Assembly: GCF_000826085.1 (NCBI RefSeq)
Contig: NZ_CCYM01000003.1
Span: 496,001 to 560,000, forward strand
Length of the DNA: 64,000 bases
DNA from: Nigerium massiliense
GTDB taxonomy: Bacteria; Actinomycetota; Actinomycetes; Propionibacteriales; Propionibacteriaceae
Direction: 5' to 3'
A program made the position numbers and the translations under genes. Below the pieces are notes generated by a model. That model had not been told where the DNA came from. It ran no database searches and saw nothing but the letters and a program-made list of their open reading frames with translations. This document shows positions 56,466 to 64,000 of the stretch, in pieces. Each line of letters starts with the position of its first letter. Within the stretch, counting starts at the first letter, position 1.

Positions 56466-57872
56466 TCACTTCTCCTCGAGGTCGGAGGGCGAGCTGAGGG
56501 TGCCGCGCACGGCGGTGGCCGCGGCGACGGCGGGCGAGACGAGGTGGGTGCGGCCACCCTTGCCCTGGCGTCCCTCGAAGTTGCGGTTGGAGGTGGAGGC
56601 CGAGCGCTCCCCCGGCTTGAGCTGGTCGGGGTTCATGCCCAGGCACATCGAGCAGCCGGCCTCGCGCCAGTCGGCGCCGGCCTCGGTGAACACCGTGTCG
56701 AGGCCCTCGTCCATGGCCTGACGACGCACCCGCGCCGACCCCGGGACCACCATCATGCGGACGCCGTCGGCGACCTTGTGGCCCTTCAGCACGGACGCCG
56801 CGAGCCGCAGGTCCTCGATGCGGCCGTTGGTGCAGGACCCGAGGAAGACCGTGTCGACGGCGACCTCGCGCAGCGGCGTCCCGGCCGCCAGATCCATGTA
56901 CTCCAGCGCGCGCCGGGCGGCGGTCCGGTCGGCCTCGTCGGAGAAGTCGTCGGGGCTCGGCACCTCGTCGCCCAGCCCGACGCCCTGGCCGGGGTTGGTG
57001 CCCCAGGTGACGAACGGGGTGAGTGCGGAGGCGTCCAGGTCGACCTCGGCGTCGAAGACCGCGTCGGGGTCGCTGTAGAGGGTCTTCCAGTAGGCGACCG
57101 CGGCGTCCCAGTCGGCGCCCTGCGGCGCGTTCGGGCGTCCCTGGATGTAGTCGAACGTCGTCTGGTCGGGAGCCACCATGCCGGCCTTGGCTCCCCACTC
57201 GATCGACATGTTGCAGATGGTCATGCGGCCCTCCATCGACATGTTCTCGATGGTGTCGCCGCGGTACTCCACGATGTAGCCCTGGCCGCCGCCCGTGCCG
57301 ACCTTGGCGATGAGCGCGAGGACGACGTCCTTGGGGGTGACGTCCTCGCCGAGTTCGCCGGTGACGTTGACGGCCATCCGCTTGAGCTTGGCCTGCTGCA
57401 GCGTCTGGGTTGCCAGCACGTGCTCGACCTCGGACGTGCCGATGCCGAACGCCAGCGCGCCGAACGCTCCGTGGGTGGCGGTGTGGGAGTCGCCGCACAC
57501 GATCGTCATGCCGGGCTGGGTCAGGCCGAGCTGCGGGCCGATGATGTGCACGATGCCCTGGTCGGGGTCGCCGAGGCTGTGGATCGGGACGCCGAACTCC
57601 TGCGCGTTCTTGCGCAGGGTGTTGACCTGGAGCCGGCTCACCGGGTCGGCGATCGGGAGACCGATGTTCTCGGTGGGCGTGTTGTGATCTTCGGTGGCGA
57701 GCGTCAGGTCGGGACGGCGCACGGGGCGCCCCGCGAGGCGGAGCCCGTCGAAGGCCTGGGGGCTGGTGACCTCGTGCACAAGGTGAAGGTCGATGTAGAG
57801 AAGGTCGGGTGCACCTTCAACACTGCGGACCACATGGTCGCGCCATACCTTGTCGCTGAGGGTCTGGCCCAT
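56466..57872 (-). CDS. leuC: 3-isopropylmalate dehydratase large subunit
   Basis: A 468-residue aconitase-family subunit binding a 4Fe-4S cluster through Cys in GSCTNGR and the pair in [41 protein letters not shown] is diagnostic. Start choice: AAGGAGG is 7 bases from ATG 57872 but only 1 base from ATG 57878, so 57872 is used. Divergent from an IclR regulator, as in other actinobacteria where LtbR/NdgR represses leuCD. Confidence 0.95.
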   Translation of the reverse strand: MGQTLSDKVWRDHVVRSVEGAPDLLYIDLHLVHEVTSPQAFDGLRLAGRPVRRPDLTLATEDHNTPTENIGLPIADPVSRLQVNTLRKNAQEFGVPIHSLGDPDQGIVHIIGPQLGLTQPGMTIVCGDSHTATHGAFGALAFGIGTSEVEHVLATQTLQQAKLKRMAVNVTGELGEDVTPKDVVLALIAKVGTGGGQGYIVEYRGDTIENMSMEGRMTICNMSIEWGAKAGMVAPDQTTFDYIQGRPNAPQGADWDAAVAYWKTLYSDPDAVFDAEVDLDASALTPFVTWGTNPGQGVGLGDEVPSPDDFSDEADRTAARRALEYMDLAAGTPLREVAVDTVFLGSCTNGRIEDLRLAASVLKGHKVADGVRMMVVPGSARVRRQAMDEGLDTVFTEAGADWREAGCSMCLGMNPDQLKPGERSASTSNRNFEGRQGKGGRTHLVSPAVAAATAVRGTLSSPSDLEEK

Positions 57873-57934
57873 CGTCATTCCTCCTTCTGGGACGGTGCCG
57901 CGCGAAACGGGATACCGTGGCGGCGACGATCAGG

Positions 57935-57947
57935 GCCCATTATGGGC
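57935..57947. promoter_or_regulatory. Candidate LtbR/NdgR operator between leuC and its regulator
   Basis: GCCCAT-T-ATGGGC is a 6-1-6 palindrome in the 110-bp divergent region. Position suits repression of leuCD; the true binding consensus was not available to compare. Confidence 0.4.
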
Positions 57948-57982
57948 TTGCATGTCACGATCCGAGACGGCAATATCAAAGT

Positions 57983-58708
57983 ATGGACAGTTCAAGTGGA
58001 GTGGGCGTTCTCGACAAGGCAGCCCTCGTACTCAGCGCCCTCGAACAGGGCCCCACCACCCTGGCCGGGCTGGTCAGCTCGACCGGCCTCGCCCGTCCTA
58101 CGGCGCACCGGCTCGCGGTGGCCTTGGAGCACCACCGGCTGGTCAGCCGCGACCTGCAGGGCCGGTTCGTGCTCGGCCCGCGCCTCACCGAGTTGGCCGC
58201 CGCCGCCGGCGAGGATCGCCTGCTCGCGACCGCCGGCCCCGTCCTCAACCGGCTGCGCGATATCACCGGCGAGTCCGCGCAACTGTTTCGGCGCCAGGGC
58301 GACCAGCGCGTCTGCGCCGCCGCGGCCGAGCGCCCCTCGGGCCTGCGCGACACCATCCCGGTCGGCTCGCAGCTCACGATGGGGGCGGGATCGGCGGCGC
58401 AGGTGCTGCTCGCCTGGGAAGACCCCGAGCGCCTCCAACGCGGCCTGTCGGCGTCCTCGTTCTCCGCCGTGGCCCTGGCCACCGTCCGCCGCCGCGGCTG
58501 GGCCCAGTCCGTCGCCGAGCGCGAGGCGGGCGTCGCGTCCGTCTCGGCGCCGGTGCGCTCCCCCTCCGGCAAGGTCATCGCGGCGGTGTCGGTCTCCGGA
58601 CCGATCGAGCGCCTCTCGCGCCAGCCCGGACGCCTGCACGCCCCCGCGGTGATGGCCGCGGCCGACCGCCTCTCCGAGGTCCTGCGCCGCAGCGGCACCG
58701 AGGGCTGA
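57983..58708 (+). CDS. IclR family regulator (LtbR/NdgR-like)
   Basis: A 241-residue IclR protein: N-terminal winged helix VLDKAALVLSALEQGPTTLAGLVSSTGLARPTAHRLAVALEHHRLV and a C-terminal ligand-sensing GAF-like domain (SAQLFRRQGDQRVCAAAAERPSGLRDTIPVGSQLTMGAGSAAQVLLAW). Position divergent from leuCD and similarity to LtbR/NdgR indicate control of leucine biosynthesis. ATG 57983 has CAATAT ending 6 bases upstream, consistent with a very short or absent leader. Confidence 0.9.
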   Translation: MDSSSGVGVLDKAALVLSALEQGPTTLAGLVSSTGLARPTAHRLAVALEHHRLVSRDLQGRFVLGPRLTELAAAAGEDRLLATAGPVLNRLRDITGESAQLFRRQGDQRVCAAAAERPSGLRDTIPVGSQLTMGAGSAAQVLLAWEDPERLQRGLSASSFSAVALATVRRRGWAQSVAEREAGVASVSAPVRSPSGKVIAAVSVSGPIERLSRQPGRLHAPAVMAAADRLSEVLRRSGTEG

Positions 58709-58727
58709 CGGCCCGCGCTGCGCAACG

Positions 58728-58762
58728 ACGACCGCCGCCCGAGAAGTCCGGGCGGCGGTCGT
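58728..58762. terminator. Bidirectional terminator, 14-bp stem
   Basis: ACGACCGCCGCCCG / CGGGCGGCGGTCGT with a 7-base loop between the convergent IclR and lamin-tail genes. Confidence 0.75.
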
Positions 58763-58794
58763 CTGCGTTCGGGTCCTTGCGCCCCGGGCGGGTG

Positions 58795-59256
58795 TCAGAA
58801 GTTCTTGCTGGCCTGCCCCTTCCTGGCCACGTAGCTGACGGTGTGCACGACCTTGCCTCTCCCGTCGCGCAGGGTCGCGGTGTCCTTGTCGTTGTTCCAG
58901 ATGTACCAGGAGCTGTTGAAGTACTGCGTGGACTGGGACGCCGTGCCCCGCCCTGTGCGGACGACCACCTTCGCCCTGGCCGCGAGCGTGAAGGTGCCGA
59001 ACCGGAATGTGTGACCGACCTTGTCCTTGAGCGTCCAGCCGGTGAGGGTCTGCGGCCGGGCGGTGGTGTTGGTGAGGGTGACGTACTCGGCGTTGAGGCT
59101 GGCGTTCCCGCCGCGATCGCTGCCGGGCGAGTCGAAGTAGATCGTGGAGACCTTGACCGTGGGGGCGGCGGCCTGGGCGGACGCCGCGGGGACGATGGCG
59201 CCGCCCGCGGCGAGCGCCGTTGCGAGGACGGCGCTGACAAACACATTTATGCGCAT
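58795..59256 (-). CDS. Secreted lamin-tail domain protein
   Basis: A 153-residue exported protein: signal peptide MRINVFVSAVLATALAAGGA with cleavage likely after ASAQA, then one lamin-tail domain (about 38-150; DRGGNASLNAEYVTLTNTTARPQTLTGWTLKD, TFRFGTFTLAARAKVVVRTG, YIWNNDKDTATLRDGRGKVV). In bacteria such beta-sandwiches decorate secreted nucleases and surface proteins; no enzyme domain is attached here. ATG 59256 is supported by TATCGT ending 6 bases upstream (leaderless type). Confidence 0.88.
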   Translation of the reverse strand: MRINVFVSAVLATALAAGGAIVPAASAQAAAPTVKVSTIYFDSPGSDRGGNASLNAEYVTLTNTTARPQTLTGWTLKDKVGHTFRFGTFTLAARAKVVVRTGRGTASQSTQYFNSSWYIWNNDKDTATLRDGRGKVVHTVSYVARKGQASKNF

Positions 59257-59348
59257 ATAACAACGATAGGTAACGGATTCGTCACGGCGCAAGCGACGGG
59301 CGGGCGTGGCGCGCGAAGAAGCCCCCCGGGGTGCCTTAACGAAAGATC

Positions 59349-59373
59349 GGCCCGGCGACTTTCGTCGACCGGA
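59349..59373 (-). terminator. Possible terminator after tRNA-Glu
   Basis: GTCGAC-GAAA-GTCGCC forms a short imperfect stem followed on the minus strand by GATCTTTCGTT, about 10 bases downstream of the tRNA. Confidence 0.4.
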
Positions 59374-59383
59374 CCGCGTTCGC

Positions 59384-59459
59384 TGGTAGCCCCGACGGGA
59401 TTCGAACCCGCGCTACCGCCTTGAGAGGGCGGCGTGCTAGGCCGCTACACAACGGGGCC
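59384..59459 (-). tRNA. tRNA-Glu (CTC anticodon)
   Basis: 76 bases including an encoded CCA (59384-59386). Acceptor GGCCCCG / CGGGGCT with one G-U pair, D arm TAGCGGCCTAGCA, anticodon loop CTCTCAA (59421-59427) reading GAG codons, T arm GCGGG-TTCGAAT-CCCGT. Confidence 0.95.
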
Positions 59460-59525
59460 CTAGCTGCACCGAAACGGTGCTTGAGAAGATTACCAAACAC
59501 CCTCGTGCCTAGCGAATCGACTCAG

Positions 59526-59597
59526 CAGGGGTACTAGGACTCGAACCTAGACTAACGGTACCAGAAACCGGCGGGCTGCCAATTACCCCATACCCCT
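59526..59597 (-). tRNA. tRNA-Gln (CTG anticodon)
   Basis: 72 bases, no encoded CCA. Acceptor AGGGGTA / TACCCCT with discriminator G, anticodon loop TTCTGGT reading CAG, T arm with GTTCGAG. The first anticodon-stem pair (27-43) is C-T, a mismatch. It lies 66 bp upstream of tRNA-Glu and the two are probably cotranscribed. Confidence 0.93.
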
Positions 59598-59717
59598 TGG
59601 ATGTGCGCCGGAGACCGGCCACACGTGCCGCTGACCACCGGCCAGCGAGGTAAGACTCTACCCGACGGACGCCGCCCGGCTCAAACTGAGCGGCCCTCGG
59701 CGCGCCACGCGGCGTCC

Positions 59718-60668
59718 TCAGCGCCGCGTTCGTGCGGGCGTCCCCGGCCGTACGGTGCGGGTCTGCACGCGCAGCCGTCGGGCGAGGAGCAGCGCCGCGA
59801 GCGTGAACAGGCCGAACAGAACGAGGTCGCCGGCGGCGTCCAGCGGGCCGATGCTCTGCAGGCCCTTCACCTGCGCGATCCCGATCGTCAGCCCGGCGAG
59901 CAGGAAGGCCAGGATGTTGTTGACAACGTGCGCGGCGATGCCCGCCTCCAGGCCGCCGGTCCGGACGGCCAGGTAGCCCGCCAGCACCCCGAACGCGAAC
60001 CGGTCCAGGAACAGCCAGGGGTTCTGAACGCCGTGGAACAGCGCGAAGATCAGCGCCGACGCCCCGATGCCGAACCAGTGGTTCGGCACCAGCGCGCCGA
60101 GCGACTGCATCAGGTAGCCGCGGAAGAACAACTCCTCCGCGGCCGCCTGCAGCGGCGAGGTGAGCAGGCAGGCGAGCATGAACCAGGCCAGTCCGGGCTG
60201 CGGGCTCGGGTGAAAACCCTGGGTCGACAAGGACGTCTGCACGACCAGCACCACCGCGAACACCACCAGCGCCACCGCAAGCATCCGTCCGAGCAGCCCC
60301 CAGCGCATCCCCGGGCGCACCGACAACAGGTAGCCCGGTCGCACCCGGTGCACGAACAGCACCAGCGCCAGCGAGATGGGAATCAGCGTCGCGATGCCCA
60401 GTTGCACCGCCGACATGCCGAACGGCACCTGGTACGTGGTGAGCTGACGATACGTCTCCTCGAACGTGCCCGGCGCCCCGGTGGCCCGCCAGTAGAGCCA
60501 CGCGAGCGCGGGCGTCACGACGCCGGCGGCCAGCACGTAGGTCACGACGCCGAGCGCCACGCCGATCACCGACATCACCGGGGACGCCTGCGGGGTGCGC
60601 AGGACCCCGGTGTACTCGGCTCCGTCCGGCACCTGCTCCGTCGCGAACGTCTCCAGGGCGGATGCCAC
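59718..60668 (-). CDS. CPBP/CAAX-family intramembrane metalloprotease
   Basis: A 316-residue membrane protein with about eight helices and the Abi/CAAX protease motifs: AAEELFFRGYLMQSL (EExxxR), IFALFHG, and HVVNNILAF. Bacterial members act on unknown membrane substrates and sometimes in peptide immunity. The GTG start at 60668 lies 2 bases after the FAH-gene stop, so it is the second gene of an operon. The protein ends in a basic tail. Confidence 0.88.
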   Translation of the reverse strand: MASALETFATEQVPDGAEYTGVLRTPQASPVMSVIGVALGVVTYVLAAGVVTPALAWLYWRATGAPGTFEETYRQLTTYQVPFGMSAVQLGIATLIPISLALVLFVHRVRPGYLLSVRPGMRWGLLGRMLAVALVVFAVVLVVQTSLSTQGFHPSPQPGLAWFMLACLLTSPLQAAAEELFFRGYLMQSLGALVPNHWFGIGASALIFALFHGVQNPWLFLDRFAFGVLAGYLAVRTGGLEAGIAAHVVNNILAFLLAGLTIGIAQVKGLQSIGPLDAAGDLVLFGLFTLAALLLARRLRVQTRTVRPGTPARTRR

Positions 60669-60670
60669 GC

Positions 60671-61486
60671 TCAGGCGTCCTGAGCCACGACCGGGTTCGA
60701 CAGGCGGCCGATCTGCTCGATCTCGACGTTCACGCGGTCGCCAGGCTCGATGCGTCCGACGCCGGCCGGGGTGCCGGTCAGGATGACGTCTCCGGGCAGC
60801 AGGGTGGTGAAGCTCGAGACGAACGCCACCAGCTCCGCGACGCCGTGCACCAGCAGCGACGTCGTGGAGCGCTGCCGCTCGAGCACCTGACCGCCGCGAT
60901 TGACGGTGACGACGAGTTCGAGATCGGCGGCCTCCTCCAGGGAGAGGTGGGTGACGATCCACGGGCCCAGCGGGCAGAACGTGTCGAAGCCCTTGGCGCG
61001 TCCCCACTGCTTGTCGCGCTCCTGCAGGTCGCGAGCGCTGACGTCGTTGGCGCAGGTGTAGCCGAAGATGACCTCGGCGGCACGCTCGACCGGGACGTCC
61101 TTGCAGATACGGCCGATGACGACGGCGAGCTCGCCCTCGTGGTCGACGGCGTTCGACGCCGTGGGCAGGATGATCGGCTCGCCGTCCCCGATGACGGACG
61201 TGTTGGGCTTCAGGAACGTCATCGGTTCGCCGGGCACCTCGTTGCCGAACTCCTCGGCGTGGGCGACGTAGTTGCGCCCGATCGCGACGATCTTGCTGCG
61301 CGGGATGACGGGCGCGACGAGGCGGACGTCGTCCAGGTGCAGCCGCTCCCCCGTGTAGTTCACCGGACCGACGAGCGGGTCACCGTTGAGGACATTGATG
61401 GTGTCAGGATGATCACCGTTGTCGGCGGCGAGTTCCACCGCACCGAAGGCCGGATTGTCGCCGGCCACGAACCGAGCAATACGCAT
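60671..61486 (-). CDS. Fumarylacetoacetate hydrolase (FAH) family protein
   Basis: A 271-residue FAH-fold enzyme. KIVAIGRNYVAHAEEFG, FLKPNTSVIGDGEPIILP, DHEGELAVVIG (metal-binding Glu and Asp) and YTCANDVSARDLQERDKQWGRAKGFDTFCPLGPW are diagnostic. Members hydrolyse acylpyruvates or decarboxylate oxaloacetate; the actinobacterial version beside tRNA-Glu genes is widespread and unassigned. TAGCGT ends 7 bases before ATG 61486. First gene ahead of the CAAX protease; divergent from deoA. Confidence 0.9.
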   Translation of the reverse strand: MRIARFVAGDNPAFGAVELAADNGDHPDTINVLNGDPLVGPVNYTGERLHLDDVRLVAPVIPRSKIVAIGRNYVAHAEEFGNEVPGEPMTFLKPNTSVIGDGEPIILPTASNAVDHEGELAVVIGRICKDVPVERAAEVIFGYTCANDVSARDLQERDKQWGRAKGFDTFCPLGPWIVTHLSLEEAADLELVVTVNRGGQVLERQRSTTSLLVHGVAELVAFVSSFTTLLPGDVILTGTPAGVGRIEPGDRVNVEIEQIGRLSNPVVAQDA

Positions 61487-61558
61487 GGGCTCCACGCTAC
61501 CGGCACACCGGGGACCGGGCGCGACCGCACCGCTCCCCCCTCTGCCATACTCGGCGCC

Positions 61559-62836
61559 ATGAGCAGCTTCGACGCGGTGGACCTGATCCGGACCAAGCGG
61601 GACGGCGGAACGCTCTCGGATGAGGAGATCCGCTGGCTGATCGGGGCGTACACCGACGGCGTCGTCGGGGACGAGCAGATGGCCGCGATGGCGATGGCGA
61701 TCTTCTTCAACGGTCTCGACGACCGCGAGCTGCCCACCTGGACGACGGCGATGATCGAGACCGGCGACCGCATGGACTTCTCCCCGCTCACCCGGCCCAC
61801 CGCCGACAAGCACTCCACCGGCGGCGTCGGGGACAAGATCACGCTGCCCCTGGCCCCCCTTGTGGCGGCCTGCGGCGTCGCTGTGCCGCAGCTGTCCGGA
61901 CGCGGGCTCGGCCACACCGGCGGGACGCTCGACAAGCTGGAGGCCATCCCCGGCTGGCGCGCGGCGCTGTCGAACGAGGAGATGCTCCGCCAACTCGAGG
62001 ACGTTGGCGCCGTCATCTGCGCCGCCGGCAGCGGCCTGGCGCCCGCGGACAAGAAGCTCTACGCGCTGCGCGACGTGACCGGCACGGTCGAGGCGATCCC
62101 GCTCATCGCGTCCTCGATCATGAGCAAGAAGATCGCCGAGGGGACGTCCGCGCTGGTGCTGGACGTGAAGACCGGCTCGGGGGCGTTCATGAAGACGCGC
62201 GAACGGTCGCGGCAGCTCGCCGAGACGATGGTGGCGCTGGGCACCGACGCCGGCGTGAAGACGTCCGCCCTGATCACGGACATGAACGCCCCACTGGGAC
62301 GCTCCGCGGGCAACGCTTGCGAGGTCGCCGAGTCGGTCGAGGTGCTCGCCGGCGGCGGGCCGGCGGACGTGGTCGAGCTCACCCTCGCCCTCGCCCACGA
62401 GATGCTCGCGGCCGCCGGGGTGGAGGCAGACCCGGAGAAGGCGCTGGCGTCCGGCAGGGCCATGGACGTCTGGCGCGCGATGATCGCCGCCCAGGACGGC
62501 GACCCGGACGCCCCGCTGCCGCAGGCGAAGCACACCGAGACCGTCGCCGCAGAGTCGGACGGCTGGATCTCCGGCATGGACGCCATGGCCGTCGGGGTGG
62601 CGTCCTGGCGGCTCGGCGCGGGTCGGGGCCGCAAAGAGGATCCGGTGCAGGCGGCCGCGGGCGTCACGTGGAGCGCCGGCGTCGGCGAGCGGGTCAGCGC
62701 GGGCCAGCCGCTGTTCACGCTGCACACCGACACCCCCGAGCGCTTCGAGCGGGCCAAGGAGGCCCTGGCCGGGGCGGTCGAGATCGCGTCCCACAGGGCC
62801 GAGCGAGGATCCGTCGTGCTGGACCGCGTCGGCTGA
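61559..62836 (+). CDS. deoA: Thymidine phosphorylase
   Basis: A 425-residue pyrimidine nucleoside phosphorylase that splits thymidine or deoxyuridine with phosphate for salvage. DLIRTKRDGGTLSDEEIRWLI opens the alpha domain, DKHSTGGVGDKITLPLAPLVAACGVAVPQLSGRGLGHTGGTLDKLE is the phosphate and substrate site, and DMNAPLGRSAGNACEV follows. CATACT ends 7 bases before ATG 61559, so the mRNA may be leaderless. It stands alone and converges on the DUF1707 gene. Confidence 0.95.
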   Translation: MSSFDAVDLIRTKRDGGTLSDEEIRWLIGAYTDGVVGDEQMAAMAMAIFFNGLDDRELPTWTTAMIETGDRMDFSPLTRPTADKHSTGGVGDKITLPLAPLVAACGVAVPQLSGRGLGHTGGTLDKLEAIPGWRAALSNEEMLRQLEDVGAVICAAGSGLAPADKKLYALRDVTGTVEAIPLIASSIMSKKIAEGTSALVLDVKTGSGAFMKTRERSRQLAETMVALGTDAGVKTSALITDMNAPLGRSAGNACEVAESVEVLAGGGPADVVELTLALAHEMLAAAGVEADPEKALASGRAMDVWRAMIAAQDGDPDAPLPQAKHTETVAAESDGWISGMDAMAVGVASWRLGAGRGRKEDPVQAAAGVTWSAGVGERVSAGQPLFTLHTDTPERFERAKEALAGAVEIASHRAERGSVVLDRVG

Positions 62837-62858
62837 CGCGCGCTCTCCGCGTGCGCGG

Positions 62859-63461
62859 CTAGGTGGCCAGCTTCACGTAGCTACCGCCCCAGAACAGGAA
62901 CCCGCGCAGGATGAGGGTGCCGTTGGAGCCGTCCCCGCGCGCCTCCCTCTTCACGTCGTTGCCGGCCATGACGGCCACGGACTCGTCCCTGACGAGGACG
63001 CCCTCGGGAACCAGGATGGTGTGGCCGGCCATGATCGCGGTCAGGTCCAGGGTGACGACCACCCCGGGACCCATCGCGTGGGACAGGTCGATGGTGTCAC
63101 CGCCCCAGAGGGCGAAGTTCTTGAACGTCGAGGTGCCCGGCGCGACGACGACCTCCTTGCCGCTCATGAACGTGATCGCGGGGAGCGACTCGTTGTAGGG
63201 AACCGGCTGCGATGCCGAGCCCCGCCCGGCCGCCACGGGCATCGCGGGCGACGTCGCCACGAGTTCCTGCCCCTCCGGCAGGTCGTCGATCAGGGCGGCG
63301 AACTCGTCGGCATAGCGCGCCGCCAGCGCCCGATCCTGACGCTCGTTCAGTTCGTCGAAGGTGAGGCGTCCGGCGCCGTGCGCCTCGTGCAGGACATTGA
63401 GGACGCGGTCGCGGTCGACGTCACCGATGCGCAGGCGCTTGTGGGGGTGATCGCTGGGCAT
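62859..63461 (-). CDS. DUF1707 protein with LiaF-like C-terminal domain
   Basis: A 200-residue cytoplasmic protein. The N-terminus (LRIGDVDRDRVLNVLHEAHGAGRLTFDELNERQDRALAARYADEFAALIDDLP) is a DUF1707 module common in actinobacteria; the C-terminal beta-rich half (ITFMSGKEVVVAPGTSTFKNFALWGGDTIDLS) resembles the cell-wall-stress LiaF/YvqF domain. Role unknown, perhaps envelope stress signalling. TAGACT ends 6 bases before ATG 63461 (leaderless type). Confidence 0.85.
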   Translation of the reverse strand: MPSDHPHKRLRIGDVDRDRVLNVLHEAHGAGRLTFDELNERQDRALAARYADEFAALIDDLPEGQELVATSPAMPVAAGRGSASQPVPYNESLPAITFMSGKEVVVAPGTSTFKNFALWGGDTIDLSHAMGPGVVVTLDLTAIMAGHTILVPEGVLVRDESVAVMAGNDVKREARGDGSNGTLILRGFLFWGGSYVKLAT

Positions 63462-63510
63462 GGACGGAGTCTACCGACCCCTGGTCCGCGTCCGCTTCCG
63501 GAAACAGATG

Positions 63511-63545
63511 CGCCGGGGATCGCGTCTCGGGACGGCGCCCCGGCG
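63511..63545 (-). terminator. Hairpin after the last, partial gene
   Basis: CGCCGGGG / CCCCGGCG, 8-bp stem with a 19-base loop, 21 bases after the stop at 63567. Confidence 0.45.
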
Positions 63546-63566
63546 GGTCCTCCTCGGACCGGCGCG

Positions 63567-64000
63567 TCAGGGACGCGGGGGTGTCGCGCCCGGCGGCTGC
63601 GACCGCTCCAGATAGCGGCGCTGTTGTCGCTCGTCCCAGCCGGTCGGGTAGCGGGCCTTGAGGGAGCCGAGGGAACCGTGCCCGCGCACCATGATCTGCG
63701 GATTCCCCTGCTGGGCGCGGGTGGTCACCTCGTTCTTGACCGAGCCCATGCCCTTGACGTAGCGGTCCAGGTCGACCCCCCAGCCGCCAGGCACGACGAG
63801 CACGCAGTCCCCCGCCCCGCCCTGGACGACGATGTCGATGACCAGCGAGACCGGCGTCGCGTGGCAGAAGTTGAGCTTCACGTCGGCCGCGACCGCGTTC
63901 ACCTCGAGGAACGGCGGGACGTCCCAGCGGCCCAGGCGCTTCTCGTTCTCCCACCGCGCGGTGAGGACGAGCGGGTCCTCCCACGAGTACCCCGGCCCCA
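63567..64000 (-). CDS. C-terminal part of a second DUF1707-type protein (cut by window end)
   Basis: A frame open from the window edge (GPGYSWEDPLVLTARWENEK) to the stop at 63567, 144 residues with no start in view. GRWDVPPFLEVNAVAADVKLNFCHATPV, GDCVLVVPGGWGVDLDRYVKGMGSV and VRGHGSLGSLKARYP match the beta-rich C-terminal domain found after DUF1707 in many actinobacterial proteins. It lies upstream of, and in tandem with, the DUF1707 gene at 62.9 kb, 105 bp apart. Role unknown. Confidence 0.8.
   Translation of the reverse strand, partial: GPGYSWEDPLVLTARWENEKRLGRWDVPPFLEVNAVAADVKLNFCHATPVSLVIDIVVQGGAGDCVLVVPGGWGVDLDRYVKGMGSVKNEVTTRAQQGNPQIMVRGHGSLGSLKARYPTGWDERQQRRYLERSQPPGATPPRP

Overview
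The window reads as chromosomal DNA of a high-GC Gram-positive bacterium (Actinomycetota, probably order Propionibacteriales). The evidence is a GC content near 70 % (estimated by eye), the gene orders parE / DUF7455 / rpoD / sigB and nrdR / divS-like / lexA, the order recA-recX-miaB-miaA-dapF-hflX, a ClgR regulator, leuCD divergent from an IclR regulator, and actinobacterial SOS boxes. No phage, insertion sequence, integrase or CRISPR array was seen. Coding density is high and most genes lie on the minus strand.

Layout. 1-3.3 kb: a GH3 glycosidase interrupted by two frameshifts, a YheO/DauR-type regulator, and an unusual fusion of saccharopine dehydrogenase with a beta-carbonic anhydrase. 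3.4-18.5 kb: information-processing genes (topoisomerase IV ParE, principal sigma factor and SigB-type sigma factor, HrpA helicase) mixed with oligopeptidase B, TesB, a PAC2 protein and a VIT-family transporter. 18.6-28.5 kb: aldo/keto reductase, prolyl oligopeptidase, flavin-binding and chaperone-like proteins, AEC and MHS-type transporters, an acyltransferase, an SmtB-like regulator and a low-GC, palindrome-rich island. 28.6-46.6 kb: a genome-maintenance block: nrdR-nrdJ, a LexA-controlled small membrane protein, lexA, a DinG-type helicase, hflX, dapF, miaA, miaB, recX, recA, clgR, pncC/cinA, pgsA, rimO. 46.7-64 kb: aminotransferase, secreted esterase, acyltransferase, ftsK, thiL, ddl, MaoC hydratase, leuCD with its regulator, a lamin-tail protein, tRNA-Gln and tRNA-Glu, a CAAX protease, a FAH-family hydrolase, thymidine phosphorylase and two DUF1707-type proteins (the last cut by the window end).

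Regulation is unusually readable. Fourteen genes have a TANNNT -10 hexamer ending exactly 6 or 7 bases before the start codon and no well-placed Shine-Dalgarno, the signature of leaderless mRNAs. Three SOS boxes mark lexA, the divS-like gene and recA. Sites resembling the LexA-independent DNA-damage promoter (RecA-NDp/PafBC type) precede parE, dapF and, more weakly, recA. Two GGGAAC-N18-GTT promoters (SigH/SigR type) precede the DUF7455 gene and clgR. A helically phased cluster of DnaA-box-like sites lies upstream of nrdR-nrdJ. Together these suggest that DNA repair, nucleotide supply, topology and division are wired to damage, redox and replication signals. All regulatory calls are inferences from motifs read by eye.
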